The position numbers and the translations under genes are program-made. From contig OU015490.1 in the NCBI GenBank assembly GCA_907164885.2, positions 237,970,579 through 238,034,578 on the forward strand: a stretch of 64,000 nt of DNA. Reading direction: 5' to 3'. Under the pieces are notes generated by a model, which worked only from the letters and a program-made list of their open reading frames with translations, had not been told where the DNA came from and did no database searches. How positions within the stretch are numbered: the first letter of the stretch is position 1; every line of letters begins with the position of its first letter. Source of the stretch: Dolomedes plantarius (lineage: Eukaryota > Arthropoda > Arachnida > Araneae > Dolomedidae). This document shows positions 49,312 through 62,785 of the stretch, in pieces.

Positions 49312-50334
49312 CAGTAGAGCCCCGATTATCCGCGGAATTGGGTGTCAAGGGCACCGCGGATAACAAAAATCGCGGATAACCCGAAAATGTCTAAAAATGA
49401 GTTGCAAACACGAAAAAAAAAGTATTTCAACATAAAAACTATGTTTATTGTACAAAAGCATAATAAAACTTTCAAAATACTTACATATGTACAGTACAGT
49501 AGACACATTTGCTCTATGTCTAAATCACTAATATAAAGAACGGTAAACAAAAACAATACATACATATTGTATGTATAAAAAGTGTTCAGTTACACCTTTT
49601 TAAAAAAATCAGTCACTCGTTTTTGCTTCTTGCTTTGAAAACCCCTTTTCTTTATTCTAAATTGTACTTTCCTTAACATGATTTTTTCTGCCAGATGTGC
49701 ATCGTCGTCTTGTTACTCTAAATATTGAAGTAATCCGTCTACGTGCTGCAAAGCAGTGTCGTGTGTCATCCGCGTAGGCGCCTCGTCTTCACTTTTATTT
49801 TGTTCTCCATTCTCGTTTATTCCCATTGCTTTGTTCGTTATCTCTATGCCAGTCAGTCGTTCAAACCCCCGACTCACTTGCGTCGCAGTCCAGCCACTCT
49901 TCTATGTTCTCTTCGTCGACATTTTCACCTTCGTCGTTCATTTTCGACATTCGCACTGCAGGGTCTGTTACCTAAAGTTTGTCGTAACGTCTCCACCCAT
50001 TTGTCTATGTACGCCCTCTAGCTGCAAGAATGCATCAGAACGAACTTTCTATCTGTATAGCACGGAGCTCCTGCAACAAGCGGAGTTTACTATGGCAAAC
50101 AATGCCTCGCTATTAAATTTATTTTATATTATTTACAGTCCACTGTGCTTATTTTCTTAAACATCGTACACCTCCGTACAGGGTCTATTGTATTTCCCTT
50201 GTAAGTTGGCTTGAATTAAAAATTAAAATTGTTTTTTTTTTAAGGTTTGTAATTAAAATTTTTTTCGCTGCACTCGCACTCGCGGATAATCCGCACCGCG
50301 GATAATCCGCTCGCGGATAATCGAGGCTCTACTG
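49312..50334 (-). mobile_element. Pogo/Tigger-type element nested in the satellite
   Basis: Terminal inverted repeats CAGTAGAGCCCCGATTATCC at the left and its inverse (GATAATCGAGGCTCTACTG) at the right, with subterminal CGCGGATAAT repeats, flanked by TA. CAGT-starting termini with TA duplication are the pogo/Tigger pattern. Only the C-terminus of a transposase remains. It inserted at the junction between satellite units. Confidence 0.9.
49590..49960 (-). pseudogene. Pogo/Tigger transposase C-terminal remnant
   Basis: The minus frame reads EENIEEWLDCDASESGV, then after a stop MTHDTALQHVDGLLQYLE, then IMLRKVQFRIKKRGF and QKRVTDFFKK with TAA at 49590. The final basic-hydrophobic (T)DFF motif and the acidic EWL/DALQHVDxLLxYLE segment are the tail of pogo-family transposases, after the DDE core. 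DNA-binding and catalytic domains are deleted. Two in-frame stops are present. Confidence 0.75.
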
Positions 50335-51667
50335 TATTTATCTATTATTTAGTCTTAGATGTATCTATTATTAAAGTGTAATATTTAAGGCTCCAATATT
50401 TAAAATTGTGTTCCATAACTGTTTTTTCCCACTGTCTATAATCTACGTAATAAAGTTGCTAAGCCGATTCTTTGGGCAGTCCACGAGAGAAAACTACTGC
50501 ATAAATTTACATTATTTTGGTCTAAAAGGAAAGATTATAATCTATAGATGTGTCAAATTTGGTTTTTGTAACCGCAATTTTTATTAACTAGAGATAATTT
50601 ACCATTAAACATTGATTTCTGCGCATGCTCAGTGACATGTTTAAATGTGGATTTAGATACTCATTAAACACGAAGCCTCATAAACACATTAATTGGTTTC
50701 TGTGCATTCTGAGTGATATGTTTTTACCTGGCTTTAGATACTTACTAAGCATGAGAGCCCATAAACACGTTAATTTGTTTATTCCGAGGACATCTTTCTA
50801 GTCTTTATTTAAATTTAAAGGAAAATAAAAACTGAACATCCTAATCTTGGGAAATAACACCATTGAAAGAATATTTATGATATATCGTCTTTTTAGTCTT
50901 ATATTTATCTATTATTTAGTCTTAGATGTATCGAGAGAAAACTACTGCATAAACTTTCAACATTTTGGTCTTAAACGAAAGATTATATCTATAGATGTGT
51001 CAAATTTAGTCTTAGATGGACATTATTAAAGTGTAATATTTAAAGCTCAAATATTTAAAACTGTGTTCCATAACTGTTTTTCCCACTGTCTATAATCTAC
51101 GTAATTAAGTTGCTAAGCCGATTCTTTGGGCAGTCCACGAGAGAAAACTACTGCATAAATTTACATCATTTTGGTCTTAAACGAAAGATTATAATCTATA
51201 GATGTGTCAAATTTGGTTTTTTAACCGCAATTTTTATTAATTATAGATAATTTACCATTAAACATTGATTTCTGCGCATGCTCAGTGACATCTTTAAATG
51301 TGGCTTTAGATGCTTATTAAACACGAGGCCTCATAAACACATTAATTGGTTTCTGTGCATTCTCAGTGATATGTTTTTACCTGGCTTTAGATACTTACTA
51401 AGCATGAGAGCCCATAAACACGTTAATTTGTTTATTCTGAGGATATTCTTTCTAGTCTTTATTTAAATTTAAAGGAAAATAGAAACAACATCCTCATCTT
51501 GGGAAATAACACCATTGAAAGAATATTTATGAAATATCGTCCTTTTAGTCTTATATTTATCTATTATTTAGTCTTAAATTTATCTATTATTGAAGTGTAA
51601 TATTTAGGGCACAAATATTTAAAATTGTGTTCCATAACTGTTTTTTTCCCACTGTCTATAATCTAGA

Positions 51668-53392
<1,725 letters not shown>

Positions 53393-55189
53393 CCGAGTGG
53401 CCATAATTAAACTGACAGTGCTCACAGTGTTCTGTAGCGCGATCTATTTGCGAGAATGACGCCACATTTTGTAGGAAGATTAAACAAGTCGGGGGACAAA
53501 GGATTCCGTGAAAAAATAAATTAGTTCCAAAAGTCACCGCTAGGGGAATATTTGGCTCTGTGTAATAGAAAATAGAGTGTTAAGAAATGCAAATCAATAC
53601 GGAAATTACCTTTTATTTTGCATTCAAATGAAGTTCAATGTGGCTGCCGTTGTTGTGGACCACATATTGCATTCTGTGCACAATATGCACAACAGCAGAA
53701 AGTAACATGTCTGCAGGAATCTCCCGTACAGTCCGTGATATGTTATCCTTCAACGTAGCCAGGTCCTAGACCACTCTTTGATAGACCTTGGACTTAAGGT
53801 AACCCCATAGCCAGAAGTCACATGGGGTAAGATCAGGCGACCGAGGTGGCCATGCAGTTGGAAAGTAGCGGCTAATGACTCTTTCTGTTGTGAATTTCTG
53901 TTGTAGCAGCTGTTGCACCCGTACAGCAACGTGTGGAGGGGCTCCATCTTGCATGAAAATGATTTCCCCCAGGCATTGTCTTTGCTGAAGTGCCGGAATG
54001 ACAAAGCTGTTCAACATGTGGCGATATTTCTCTCTGGTAACAGAACAGGTTTCCGGTCCTGTCGGGGTAATTTTCTCATAGAAGAATGGACCTACGATAA
54101 ATTCCGCAGTGAACCCACACCAAACAGTTACCTTTGGTGAATGTAAGGGAATTTCTGTGACTGCATGTGGTGATTTGTCATCCCAAATTCGGCAGTTCTG
54201 GGTATTCACAGTTCCATGCAGGTAAAAGTGGGCCTCGTCTCCCCATAAGATTTTCCTCGGCCAAGCATCATCCACCTCCATTCTGGCAAGAAAGGTGAGA
54301 GCAAAAGTCAATCGCTTATCATGGTCGGGGTACAGTAACTCCTGTACACGGCTGATCTTGTACGGATAGACGTTGATAATCTTTCGTAAGATTTTCCATA
54401 CCGTACTGTAAGGCATATCCATATTCCGAGCTAATCCACGAGCGCTAGAAGTGGCAGCAATATTGTCTGGTCCTCTGTCGACAATCGCCGTGGCAACTGC
54501 TTCGATTGTATCCTGTGGTACAGGTTTTCGTCCTCTGCCTGACTGAACCTTCAGAGAACCTGTTTTCTCAAACGTCGCAACCATTGCTTTTAGCCCATTA
54601 ACTGACACAGGACCGTTACCTTTACGCATTTTTTTGTGCGTTCTAAAAGCACGAAGAGCGGCTGACGGGTTGCACTGGTTGAGGTAAAAGAATTTGACCA
54701 GTAACGCACGCTCGACTAAAGAAGGAGACATTGCACATAAACTTTCAATCCGATTGATTCGAAACGTAACACATTGCCTTTTAAAACCCAAGCAGCTGGC
54801 ACTGTGCCAATGGATGTAACGTGAAATTTGAATAAAGAACTTCTTCTGCTCAGCGTACGTGATATTGCAGATCACGAGACTTTATCGGCGTTTATGTAGA
54901 TTTTACGCTTTTTTAAAAGTGTTGCCATATTGCACTTGAACTAAATAAGAAAATGTGCACAATAAAAGGTAATTTTATTCCGTATTAATTTGCATTTGTT
55001 AACACTCTATTTTGTATTACACAGCGCCAAATATTCCTCTAGCGGTGACTTTTGGAACTAATTTATTTTTTCGCGGAATCCTTCGTCCCCCGTCTTGTTT
55101 AATCTTCCTACAAAATGTGGCGTCATTCTCGCAAATAGATCGCGCTACAGAACACTGTGAGCACTGTCAGTTTAATTATGGCCACCCGG
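53393..55189 (-). mobile_element. Nearly intact long-TIR Tc1/mariner-superfamily element, 1.8 kb
   Basis: Terminal inverted repeats of about 225 bases (53393-53617, 54965-55189), almost identical to each other, begin CCGxGTGGCCATAATTAAAC. TA flanks both ends; the left TA closes a 320-base (TA)n tract. One transposase frame occupies the interior on the minus strand, its stop codon touching the inner edge of the left repeat. Near-identity of the repeats suggests a comparatively young insertion. Confidence 0.95.
53613..54731 (-). pseudogene. Transposase of the long-TIR element, one TAG near the C-terminus
   Basis: The start is the ATG at 54729-54731 (MSPSLVERALLVKFFYLNQC). Residues 1-70 form a DUF4817-like helix-turn-helix, followed by a second HTH and an SGRGRKPVPQDT linker. 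The catalytic Asp residues lie in ILWGDEAHFYLHG, FMQDGAPPHVA and SPDLTPCDFWLWG. The second and third (the TPCD Asp) are 42 residues apart, wider than mariner's 34. After KSKVYQRVV comes TAG at 53766-53768; the same frame then continues 50 codons (LATLKDNIS, HRMQYVV) to TAA at 53613. That extension is conserved in the 4908-5814 remnant, so the TAG is a lesion or read-through site, not the natural end. All three Asp residues precede it. Confidence 0.93.
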
Positions 55190-55191
55190 TA

Positions 55192-57254
55192 TGTTTAGTT
55201 AGCAAAATTCATATTTATAAATTCATTATCTATTAATTCATACTCTTTTACATTTATTTACTATGTATAAAAATATAGAAAATGAAGCGTCAGATGTTAT
55301 GAAACTGTAGGGAATTCTTTGTATCTATTTACTCTGCAGATACGAAAACTCTAGATAATGTCTATACGAATATGATGTTTTATCTAGACAATAACTCTTA
55401 AGGATAATAATACAAAGAGTTTGTTATTACCAGATTTTGGTACGTGTCTTATTTTCTTTTTGTCTTGGTGAGTTATATCTGACACACGTGAGACAAAGTT
55501 TTTTGAATGCATATTTTTTTTATTTCTGTAGAAACATTTTTATGGGAGAAAAAGGATGAAAAAGGAGAGTTTTCTTTGGCAGTTTGTATCCAGAGAAACA
55601 TGCCGGTGTTTTTTTATAACATTGGCAGAATGTTTAAAGTTTCTGTTTGACATTATATAAAGGTGGATTTTTTATTGATATCTATTGAAGAACAGGACTT
55701 AACCATTTTAAGGGAATGTTATTTAAATTTTTACGCTAACTATTAGACATATATAAATGTTAAAAGTTAAGACATTGGATAATTCTTATTATGAATCTTA
55801 AAAGTAGTGTAATTGAAACCTATTGACTCAAAACTTTGATCAGACAAGAACATAGGTCTATTATGTATTTGCACATTGCATCACTTTAAAAGACATATTA
55901 ATTGTTCAGGAACACTTTCCTCTATAACCGATAAGACGCATCCGGCCGATTTCTTGGCTTAATTATTTGCCAATTGTCATCCAATGAAATCGCTATTTCT
56001 ATTTGATGTTCACAGAAGCGTTAAGCTCTCTTCCAAACTATTTTTCAATGATCTATTTTGCATGAACGAATATCGTTTAAAAAGTATTTAAAGGCTTGTT
56101 AGAAAAGGGAATTTAAAATTCACTACTGGTACAATCTCTTAAATTGGCATAAGAAATAACTAGTAACGTGTGATTTGCGAGATTGTGAACAAATTGGATG
56201 TTTAAGAGTCTACCTCTTTATATGGGATCTAAAATTTAGGTGATTGCGCTATGGTTTCATTAACAGTGAATTTTCATACAGGTTTTTTATTTATATTTTT
56301 TGTAATTGTATATTTCTCAAAACACCAAGCTATGACTAACATGCAACAAGTGAGAGATATACTTTGCTTGTCTAGGAAGTATGCCCTTAAAGTCTAACCC
56401 TAACCGGTAACTGTAACAGATGTTGTTGTACTCAGACATTATTAGGGATACATTTTCGTAGCAGCGCTACATATTTCAATGTTGTTAACATCTACAGATG
56501 CTTAAAACATTAACAGAATTCCTCCAACACCGTTATCTGTTTGGCGTGTTAGAAATCCCAGCATTTTTCCGGTGAAAGTTAGAAATCCTTTTCTTAAATT
56601 AAAAGACTCATTAAGGTGTTTATTAAGATTTTATATTGTAACACAATATGGTGTATCAGCTGTATTCAGAACATTCAGCTCTGGGCTAACTTGTATTTGA
56701 AACAGTGGTAGACGTTTGTAGATTTTATTGTGGAAAAATACCGTGATTTGGTGTCAGCTTATGGTTTCTCAGAACGAATCCGTGAAGTGAAATGGATTTA
56801 GGGAAATCATCGTAAAGTGTCTGGTTCGCGCTCGAATTTTGCTGCCGAAATAAATATGACTGCACTTGTGAAATTATAAGCATGTATGAGACTGAAGTAT
56901 TATTTGGACAACCCACTTTCTTCAGCTTCATGGAACCAACACTTAGAGTTTAATTTACTGAAAATAAAGCTTCCCTCACACGGAAATTAATTTTTTTTGA
57001 AAAAGGATTTTTTGAATAAGCTAATCAATATGACCGATAGAATATGTTTTTCCAAATTTGTACAAAATTCAAATTTATAATAAAATTTTACGAACTTTGT
57101 TTCTGATTTCTTTCGGATTCTATTGCAGATGCTTAAGAAATTATTTACAAAGCGATTTAAAAGGCTTTTCCGAAGATTTCCCTCCTTCTTAAAGAACTGT
57201 TTTGGTAACGTAGTTATCCTCATAAATCTATTCCATTTGTTAAAAAGAAATTCT
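55192..57254. other. Unique AT-rich sequence
   Basis: No gene or element recognised. The minus ORF at 56725-56931 is unrecognised. Confidence 0.5.
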
Positions 57255-57362
57255 AAGGGTGTGTTCACATTGAATCACATTCCAATCAATGATCCATTTA
57301 ACCAATCAGCGGTAACGGAATCTTCAAAGCTGACAGTGACGGATTCTATGTGAAAAAGCCGT
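57255..57362. mobile_element. Palindromic MITE, family G (short copy)
   Basis: GTGTTCACATTGAATCA and the inverse TGATTCTATGTGAA-like right end enclose AACCAATCA. At about 108 bp it is a shortened relative of its neighbour. Confidence 0.5.
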
Positions 57363-57363
57363 A

Positions 57364-57536
57364 GGGTCTGTTTACATAGTATCCGTCAACGTCAGCGTTA
57401 CTCGCATTAAAATATATTTAACCAATTACAAACCTTCAAACGATTAGCTACGAAATTGTTAAGACATGTGATTGGTTTAAAATATGTCAATACTAGTAAC
57501 TCTGACGGTGGTGGATCCTGTGCGAACGGGCCCTAA
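57364..57536. mobile_element. Palindromic MITE, family G (copy 2)
   Basis: Left TAGGGTCTGTTTACATAG and right TGCGAACGGGCCCTAAA are imperfect inverses. AAATATATTTAACCAAT and TGATTGGTTTAAAATAT are mirrored inside. No coding capacity. Confidence 0.75.
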
Positions 57537-57885
57537 AAGTTCAATAAAGCGTCAACATTGACACTTTCTATAGACATAAAACAGTCAGATTCCGATATGT
57601 CAAGCTAAAGCTAGAAACTTATTAGCTGTAGGAGCTAACAGGCCCTTGGAGCTAAGTCAGTATTCTACCTACGGGTGCCCCTGATCCTTGACCAACAAAA
57701 TCTGTCCCCCTAACCCTACTTGTCATGATTATTATGTCTTAATTTCCTGTGTATAGTAAAAGCACTAAATATTACAGTAATAGAGTTCTACCACTAGGTA
57801 ACTTCTTACAAAAATTTTAGAAGCAAAAGTAATTTAGAAAACAAATCATTATAATGTTAATTAATTATTTATATGTTCTTAAGAC
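57537..57885. other. Unique sequence between MITEs
   Basis: Nothing recognised. Confidence 0.5.
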
Positions 57886-58057
57886 CTGTTCACATAGGAG
57901 TCCAGTAGCGGAAGTGTAAAAAGAAAGATGGCGCTGAGATGGAAATAAACCAATCATAGGAGTTAAAAATTTCGTTGCTAATCGTTTGGAGGTTTGCCAT
58001 TGGTTAAATATATTTCATTACGTTTCCTCTACCAGACTCCTATGCTAATAGGCCCTA
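57886..58057. mobile_element. Palindromic MITE, family G (copy 3)
   Basis: Left GACCTGTTCACATAGGAGTC and right GACTCCTATGCTAATAGGCC are inverted. AACCAATCATAG and TTGGTTAAATATATTTC lie inside. Confidence 0.8.
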
Positions 58058-58541
58058 AATCACAAAAATAAAGAATTAGGGGGATGAAAGTTAATCAAAA
58101 AAATAACAACTACATGCGTCACAAGGAAAGCTTTGTTAAGTAATCAACACCTTACACAGACATGGATTCAAAGCCAAGTCATTGCGTGGTTCACACTAGC
58201 TTCTTATTTATTAAGTCATTTAGTGTATAATCTTTAACATTTTACGCGTTTAAATCTTTCTTTAAAAATAATAGTATTTAAGTAGTAATCAAGGTACATC
58301 ATAACTCCCAAATAAATGATTTAAGATAAAAAAACTATTTATTTATCTCTAAAGAAATTTTGAGGACAATAAAATTAATTCAAACTAAAAATGTATTAAT
58401 TCATCAAAACATTTATCGAAAAACATTAAAGACTTTGAATATATAGCAATACTCTGATATTCTCTGACAAGTATTATTAAAAACTTTTGATATTTTTTCA
58501 CGTATGAAGGAGGTCAAAAAGCTGTTGTGTCGAAATTATTA
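58058..58541. other. Unique AT-rich sequence
   Basis: Nothing recognised. Confidence 0.5.
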
Positions 58542-59232
58542 TCTATATATACAAAACAGTTCCGAAACTGACTGACTGACTAACTGACTCACAGATCAAA
58601 CCGCCGGACATAAAGGGCTGAAATTTTGCATGGCGATTCTTCTTATAGTGTAGGGGTGCACTAAGAGAGATTTTTGAAAAATTCTTCTTAGATTTTTTTT
58701 AATTAAATTTTTAAGCTGATTTTGTAACATTCTTTAAATTTTGCATTTAAAATAATAAATTTCGAGGGATATAAAATTTATATCACGAGAAAGATTATAA
58801 AAATTCCTTTAAAATGAAATCTTTTTCGAATATTTACCTCCATTTTCTGATTTTTGGTGAATTTTCAAAGATTGAATTTTAGAATTTAATTTATTGAATG
58901 CTGATCACGTAATTATTTTCCGTTTAATTTTGCGTCACGTGCATAACAACGAAATAGACAAAAAAAAATTTCTTGCTAATACGGCAGACGATTGCACATT
59001 GTTAAAAAAAATGTTCCTTAAATGCTCCTACAGTAAAAGAAATGTTCCTCAAACTGTACTATATTAACTGTACTTTATTCTTTAGTACGTTCTATTAGAT
59101 TTAATTTTAATATTTTCTTCTACATTTTTTTGTCTATAAAAATATCCGTTATGATTTTTTATAAATATATTTTATCGTTATTTTTACATCAATTGCATAC
59201 ATTGATCGCTGAGTTTATTATAAATATATATA

Positions 59233-60687
59233 CAGTGGACGCTCGTTAATTCGAACTCGAAGGTTCTCAGAAAAAAGTTCGAATTATCCGAAGTTCGAAT
59301 TATTCGATGTTAAGACAAAATATATAACTTTAAACGTGTATCACTGAAGAAGGAATTTCCTAGTATGTATAACCCCAGAAAATTTATTATACTATGTTAT
59401 CTAAAGTTAAACATATTAAAAAGCAATACAGACTTACATTAATCATAAAATGAAGCAGAAGATATGCAGTATAAAGTAAACTTTTATTAAAAATATGAAT
59501 TACACTTTGGGGAAAAACTGTAAAATGGATGTTTGGTTCTGTTTATGATGCCTACATTGTTCAGCCAGCTTCTCGATTTGAAGTAAACATTTCAATTCAT
59601 TTTCAGAGGAACGTTCCATCTAAATAAATGCTTTCAGAGTTTTAATAGAGTCCATTATGGCTTTGACCATTATGGCCATTGACACATTAGAAATATCTTT
59701 CGGCAGGTAAGTAGAGAAAAGACCTGGCAGTTTCCTACCGAAATTAGTGCATAGGTCTTCGATTACATCAGAGCTTTGGCCACATACAGTTTGATAAGAA
59801 ATATTGTGCCTTGACTTAAATCGAGAAAGCCATCCATCACTGCATTTAAAATCTTCAATACCCATTAGAATTGCCTATTCATCAGCCTTTGTCACCACTA
59901 GGGGTCCATTTATCGGAAAATTCCGAGATCTAACATCCTGGAACCATAGCAGTAGAGTTTTTTCTAGAACTTCTTGGGACGCATTTCCCATGCGTTTCCT
60001 TCCTCTAGCAAATTTTGATTTTTCCCATGAATCTAAAATTGACTCCTTGTTTTTCAAATAAGTTGACAAGGCATTTTGTTTTAATTCTGTAGTCAGCTTC
60101 TAACTTTGTTTTACATTCGCCATTCTCTACTTTCTTTAAAATTTCTACCTTTGTCTTCAAAGTTAGGGTTTTGTACTTTCCACGTGTAGACATCCTGAAT
60201 TTTTACACGTTCACACCACACAATGAGGAAGAAAAACTTGACCACATTAACTTGTCTGCACTGCAGTTATTACTGACGCAGCTCCCTAGAATCTATAGTA
60301 AAGACTAGTTTTTCTGAAATTCTAAGAAAATCGATCCGAATAAAGGAAAATTTCTTTTTCCGTTTAGCACTAATAAGAAGGACAATAGCTACTAACGTTT
60401 AGCGGACATGCAATAGTCTAGAAATGCAGGCATAGGCCTCTTTACACAGAAAAGAAATTTTGACACACAAAATAATAAATACAGTATGTATTTTCTCTAT
60501 TAAACGAGGAAAAGGATTTTTTTTTGTCAAATTTTTAGTTCGAATTAACCGAAGTGATAAAAATTTAGTTCGAATTAACGAGATATTTTTAACATTAACT
60601 CCAATCCAAGTTTTTGGGGGCCTTTGGATTAGTTCGCATTAACCGAAAGTTCGAATTAACCGAGTTCGAATTAACGAGCGTCCACTG
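59233..60687 (-). mobile_element. Tigger-type element nested in the Helitron
   Basis: Inverted termini CAGTGGACGCTCGTTAATTC and the matching inverse, plus several TTCGAATTA subterminal repeats, flanked by TA at 59231-59232 and 60688-60689. The Helitron sequence resumes exactly after it. The transposase is internally deleted. Confidence 0.93.
59500..60193 (-). pseudogene. Tigger transposase lacking its catalytic domain
   Basis: The start is MSTRGKYKTLTLKTKVEILK at 60193, the CENP-B N-terminal (psq) helix-turn-helix, continuing after a frameshift as LSTYLKNKESILDSW. A second DNA-binding domain of the Tc5/CENP-B type follows (EKTLLLWFQDVRSRNFPING, then after another break FKCSDGWLSRFKSRHNIS). 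The chain then jumps to the family tail (TLKAFI, TAG, MERSSENELKCLLQIEKLAE and QTSILQFFPKV) with TAA at 59500. The whole DDE region is absent. A protein like this could bind Tigger ends but not cut; here frameshifts prevent even that. Confidence 0.88.
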
Positions 60688-60774
60688 TATAAATATTTTT
60701 GGCATTAATTCCTTACATTGACCGTTGTATTTAATTTAAATGTATTCCGTTGCGAAGTACGGGTTTTCAGCTAG

Positions 60775-61197
60775 TAATATCATATATATATCAAAATATC
60801 CTAAATTAAGATCCCCAGTACAATGAGTATCAAAACATTTTTAAAAAATCGTCCTTTTAAAAATTTTATCAGTGTTGAAATAAATCAATCCTCAGAAAAG
60901 AAATGAAATATTTTCAATCCTGTACCAAAAAGATATAATTCGATTTCTATCACACTTTTAGATTAATATAAATGTCTCTGAGTGTAGCAAATTAACTATA
61001 GAAGTCTTGTAATAAAAACCTATATATTCTGAAAATGTCTTTAATATACCTTAGGTATCTAAGATATATATTTTCATTTCATTATAAGCAGAAGTTGTGT
61101 AATATGCGTTCAGACCGATATATAAAGATATCCTGTGGAGATTTAGAAAACGCGGATAGGTCACCAAACATTCTGTAAATATTGTGTTTGTTTTCCA

Positions 61198-61198
<1 letters not shown>
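60775..61198. other. Unique AT-rich sequence
   Basis: Nothing recognised. Confidence 0.5.

Positions 61199-61273
<75 letters not shown>
61199..61273. repeat. (TA)n microsatellite
   Basis: About 75 bases of TA, the only long tract in the window without a recognised element on either side. Confidence 0.95.
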
Positions 61274-61274
<1 letters not shown>

Positions 61275-62785
61275 CCAATATGTGCTTCATAAGGAATTCA
61301 TATTCGTTTAGCACAAATTCAATTAGCGTTTCATTAAAATGTATCACGGTTTTTTAACCCACATATTTATAATGCGAATAAATTATCTACCACAATATTC
61401 ATTCGTATTTTTTTTCTCTTTCCTAAAATAATGAATCTTCTATGATGTATAACATAATTTTAACTTCTAACCTTAAAGAAAGGAAATAATGTAACTTCTA
61501 CATTTAAAGTAAATTTAGAAGCCAGAAAAGAACATTACAATATTAATTTAATTAACGAAGTGTGCATATTGTTACAAGTTTAGGGCCAACTTGGCGTGTT
61601 GTCGCCAACACGCGATGTTTTGAATTTGCGATAAACGAAAACGACAATTTTGTACGTTCATCGTCTACGATGGGGTAAATAATAAATCCTACTCTTGGGT
61701 CAATAACAGAGCGGTGAATTAGGTTAGAGTTGTGTGGCAACACGGGGTTACGGTTGCTACGTGAATAAAACCCCCAAAAAATGGAACCTCAATAAAAATA
61801 GCTTGGTACGATTTTTACAGAGATTTTACAGAAGCGATTATTAATGAATAATTAAGTGTGATACCAGACACGGCTGACACAAGAAGAAGTGTTGGGAAAG
61901 AGGTGAAATACAAGGTCGTATGTTATGTTTGAATAATTGATTTAGAAACTAATTTTGCTTTTGTATTCCCCCTTGTGTAACGAAGATTTATTTAGGTGCT
62001 AGAATTGTTTAGCTTCCAGTGAAGAATCCATGTTCACAACTGTCTACATACCTGATATTTGTATAACAGTGTACTGAAGTTATGATTTACATAAAGTCCT
62101 GACATTTAATTAGTGGTGACTGGCATATTATTTTCTGAGTTTATAAATTTTTTAACGCATAAATTAACAAAAAGTATCCACTCATCGCTCGGATTCGGAA
62201 CAATATGAACAGCAGAAAACTTTTCACTAGATCAAATTTATTCGGAGCCTATTTCTAGGTGAAAGCTTAAAAAAACTATATACTTTGTAGAGACACTACC
62301 AATTGTAGAGATTTTCCGTGTACTCAGTAATTTTTAAACCCCGATGGAAAGGGAAAAAAATCACTTTTTGTAACGCTTGGAGTGTATCATTTCTAAGACA
62401 GTATTTCTACTCGCAACACGTAAGTAGCTTATTTCGCAATCTACCTGACGAACAGAGCGATTATCCTCATTCAAAATCCGTTCACCTGTACCTACTCCGT
62501 GAGATTCAGGACAACCCTCCAGAATTCATGTTCACTTCTGAATATCATCTACAGATTCCATGAATGAACTCGTTACGTCAGATTTCCCTTAAATGCCACT
62601 TTGGCTATCATCAAGCGATGTGGTTCAGATCGGATTGATTATAACATTTAAAGGGGGGGGGACTGACTTGCAACAATAAGTTGTAATGTAATGTAATGTA
62701 ACACGAACATTGGTTAGTCAGTGCCTGAAAGCGAACGCCGAGCCGAAAAATCGTTCTGCAAGAGACTGTCCGTTTTTTTCACGAA
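61274..62785. other. Unique sequence
   Basis: Contains a 63-codon minus ORF at 61552-61743 and an 81-codon plus ORF at 62318-62563, neither recognised. A GTAAT array lies at 62683-62700. Confidence 0.45.

Larger units (their letters stand above)
48778..51667. repeat. Satellite-like tandem repeat, about 565 bp unit, three copies plus partial
   Basis: Units start AAAGTGTAATATTT at about 48780, 50372, 51026 and (partial) 51592. Each contains TCCATAACTGTTTTTCCCAC, CCACGAGAGAAAACTACTGC and GATTTCTGCGCATGCTCAGT. Within a unit an 80-base segment is itself duplicated (TGCGCATGCTCAGTGAC against TGTGCATTCTCAGTGAT, each followed by TTTAGATACT and CATAAACAC). Copy 2 carries an extra 90-base internal duplication (50925-51015). 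A transposon sits between copies 1 and 2. Confidence 0.92.
58542..60774 (+). mobile_element. Helitron interrupted by a Tigger element
   Basis: Starts A|TCTATATATACAAAACAG followed by GACTGACTGACTAACTGAC and GCCGGACATAAAGGGCTGAA. Ends with hairpin CCGT-TGCGAAGT-ACGG, then CAG-CTAG and T. Without the nested insertion it is about 780 bp and non-coding. Its GCTGATCACGxxATT and TTTTGCGTCACGTGCATA segment (58885-58950) also occurs in the Helitron at 15073-18474 (17967-18045), and its 3' end matches 19200-19357. Confidence 0.88.

Noticed and set aside
49756..50160. 134-codon plus-strand ORF in the Tigger element
   Set aside because: The minus strand carries the recognisable transposase tail; the plus frame is its shadow plus flank.
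48778..51667. CRISPR-like regular repeats
   Set aside because: Units are 565 bp tandem copies without spacers, in eukaryotic DNA; a satellite, not a CRISPR array.
61552..61743. 63-codon minus ORF with mixed composition
   Set aside because: Not recognised and too short to separate from chance without conservation data.
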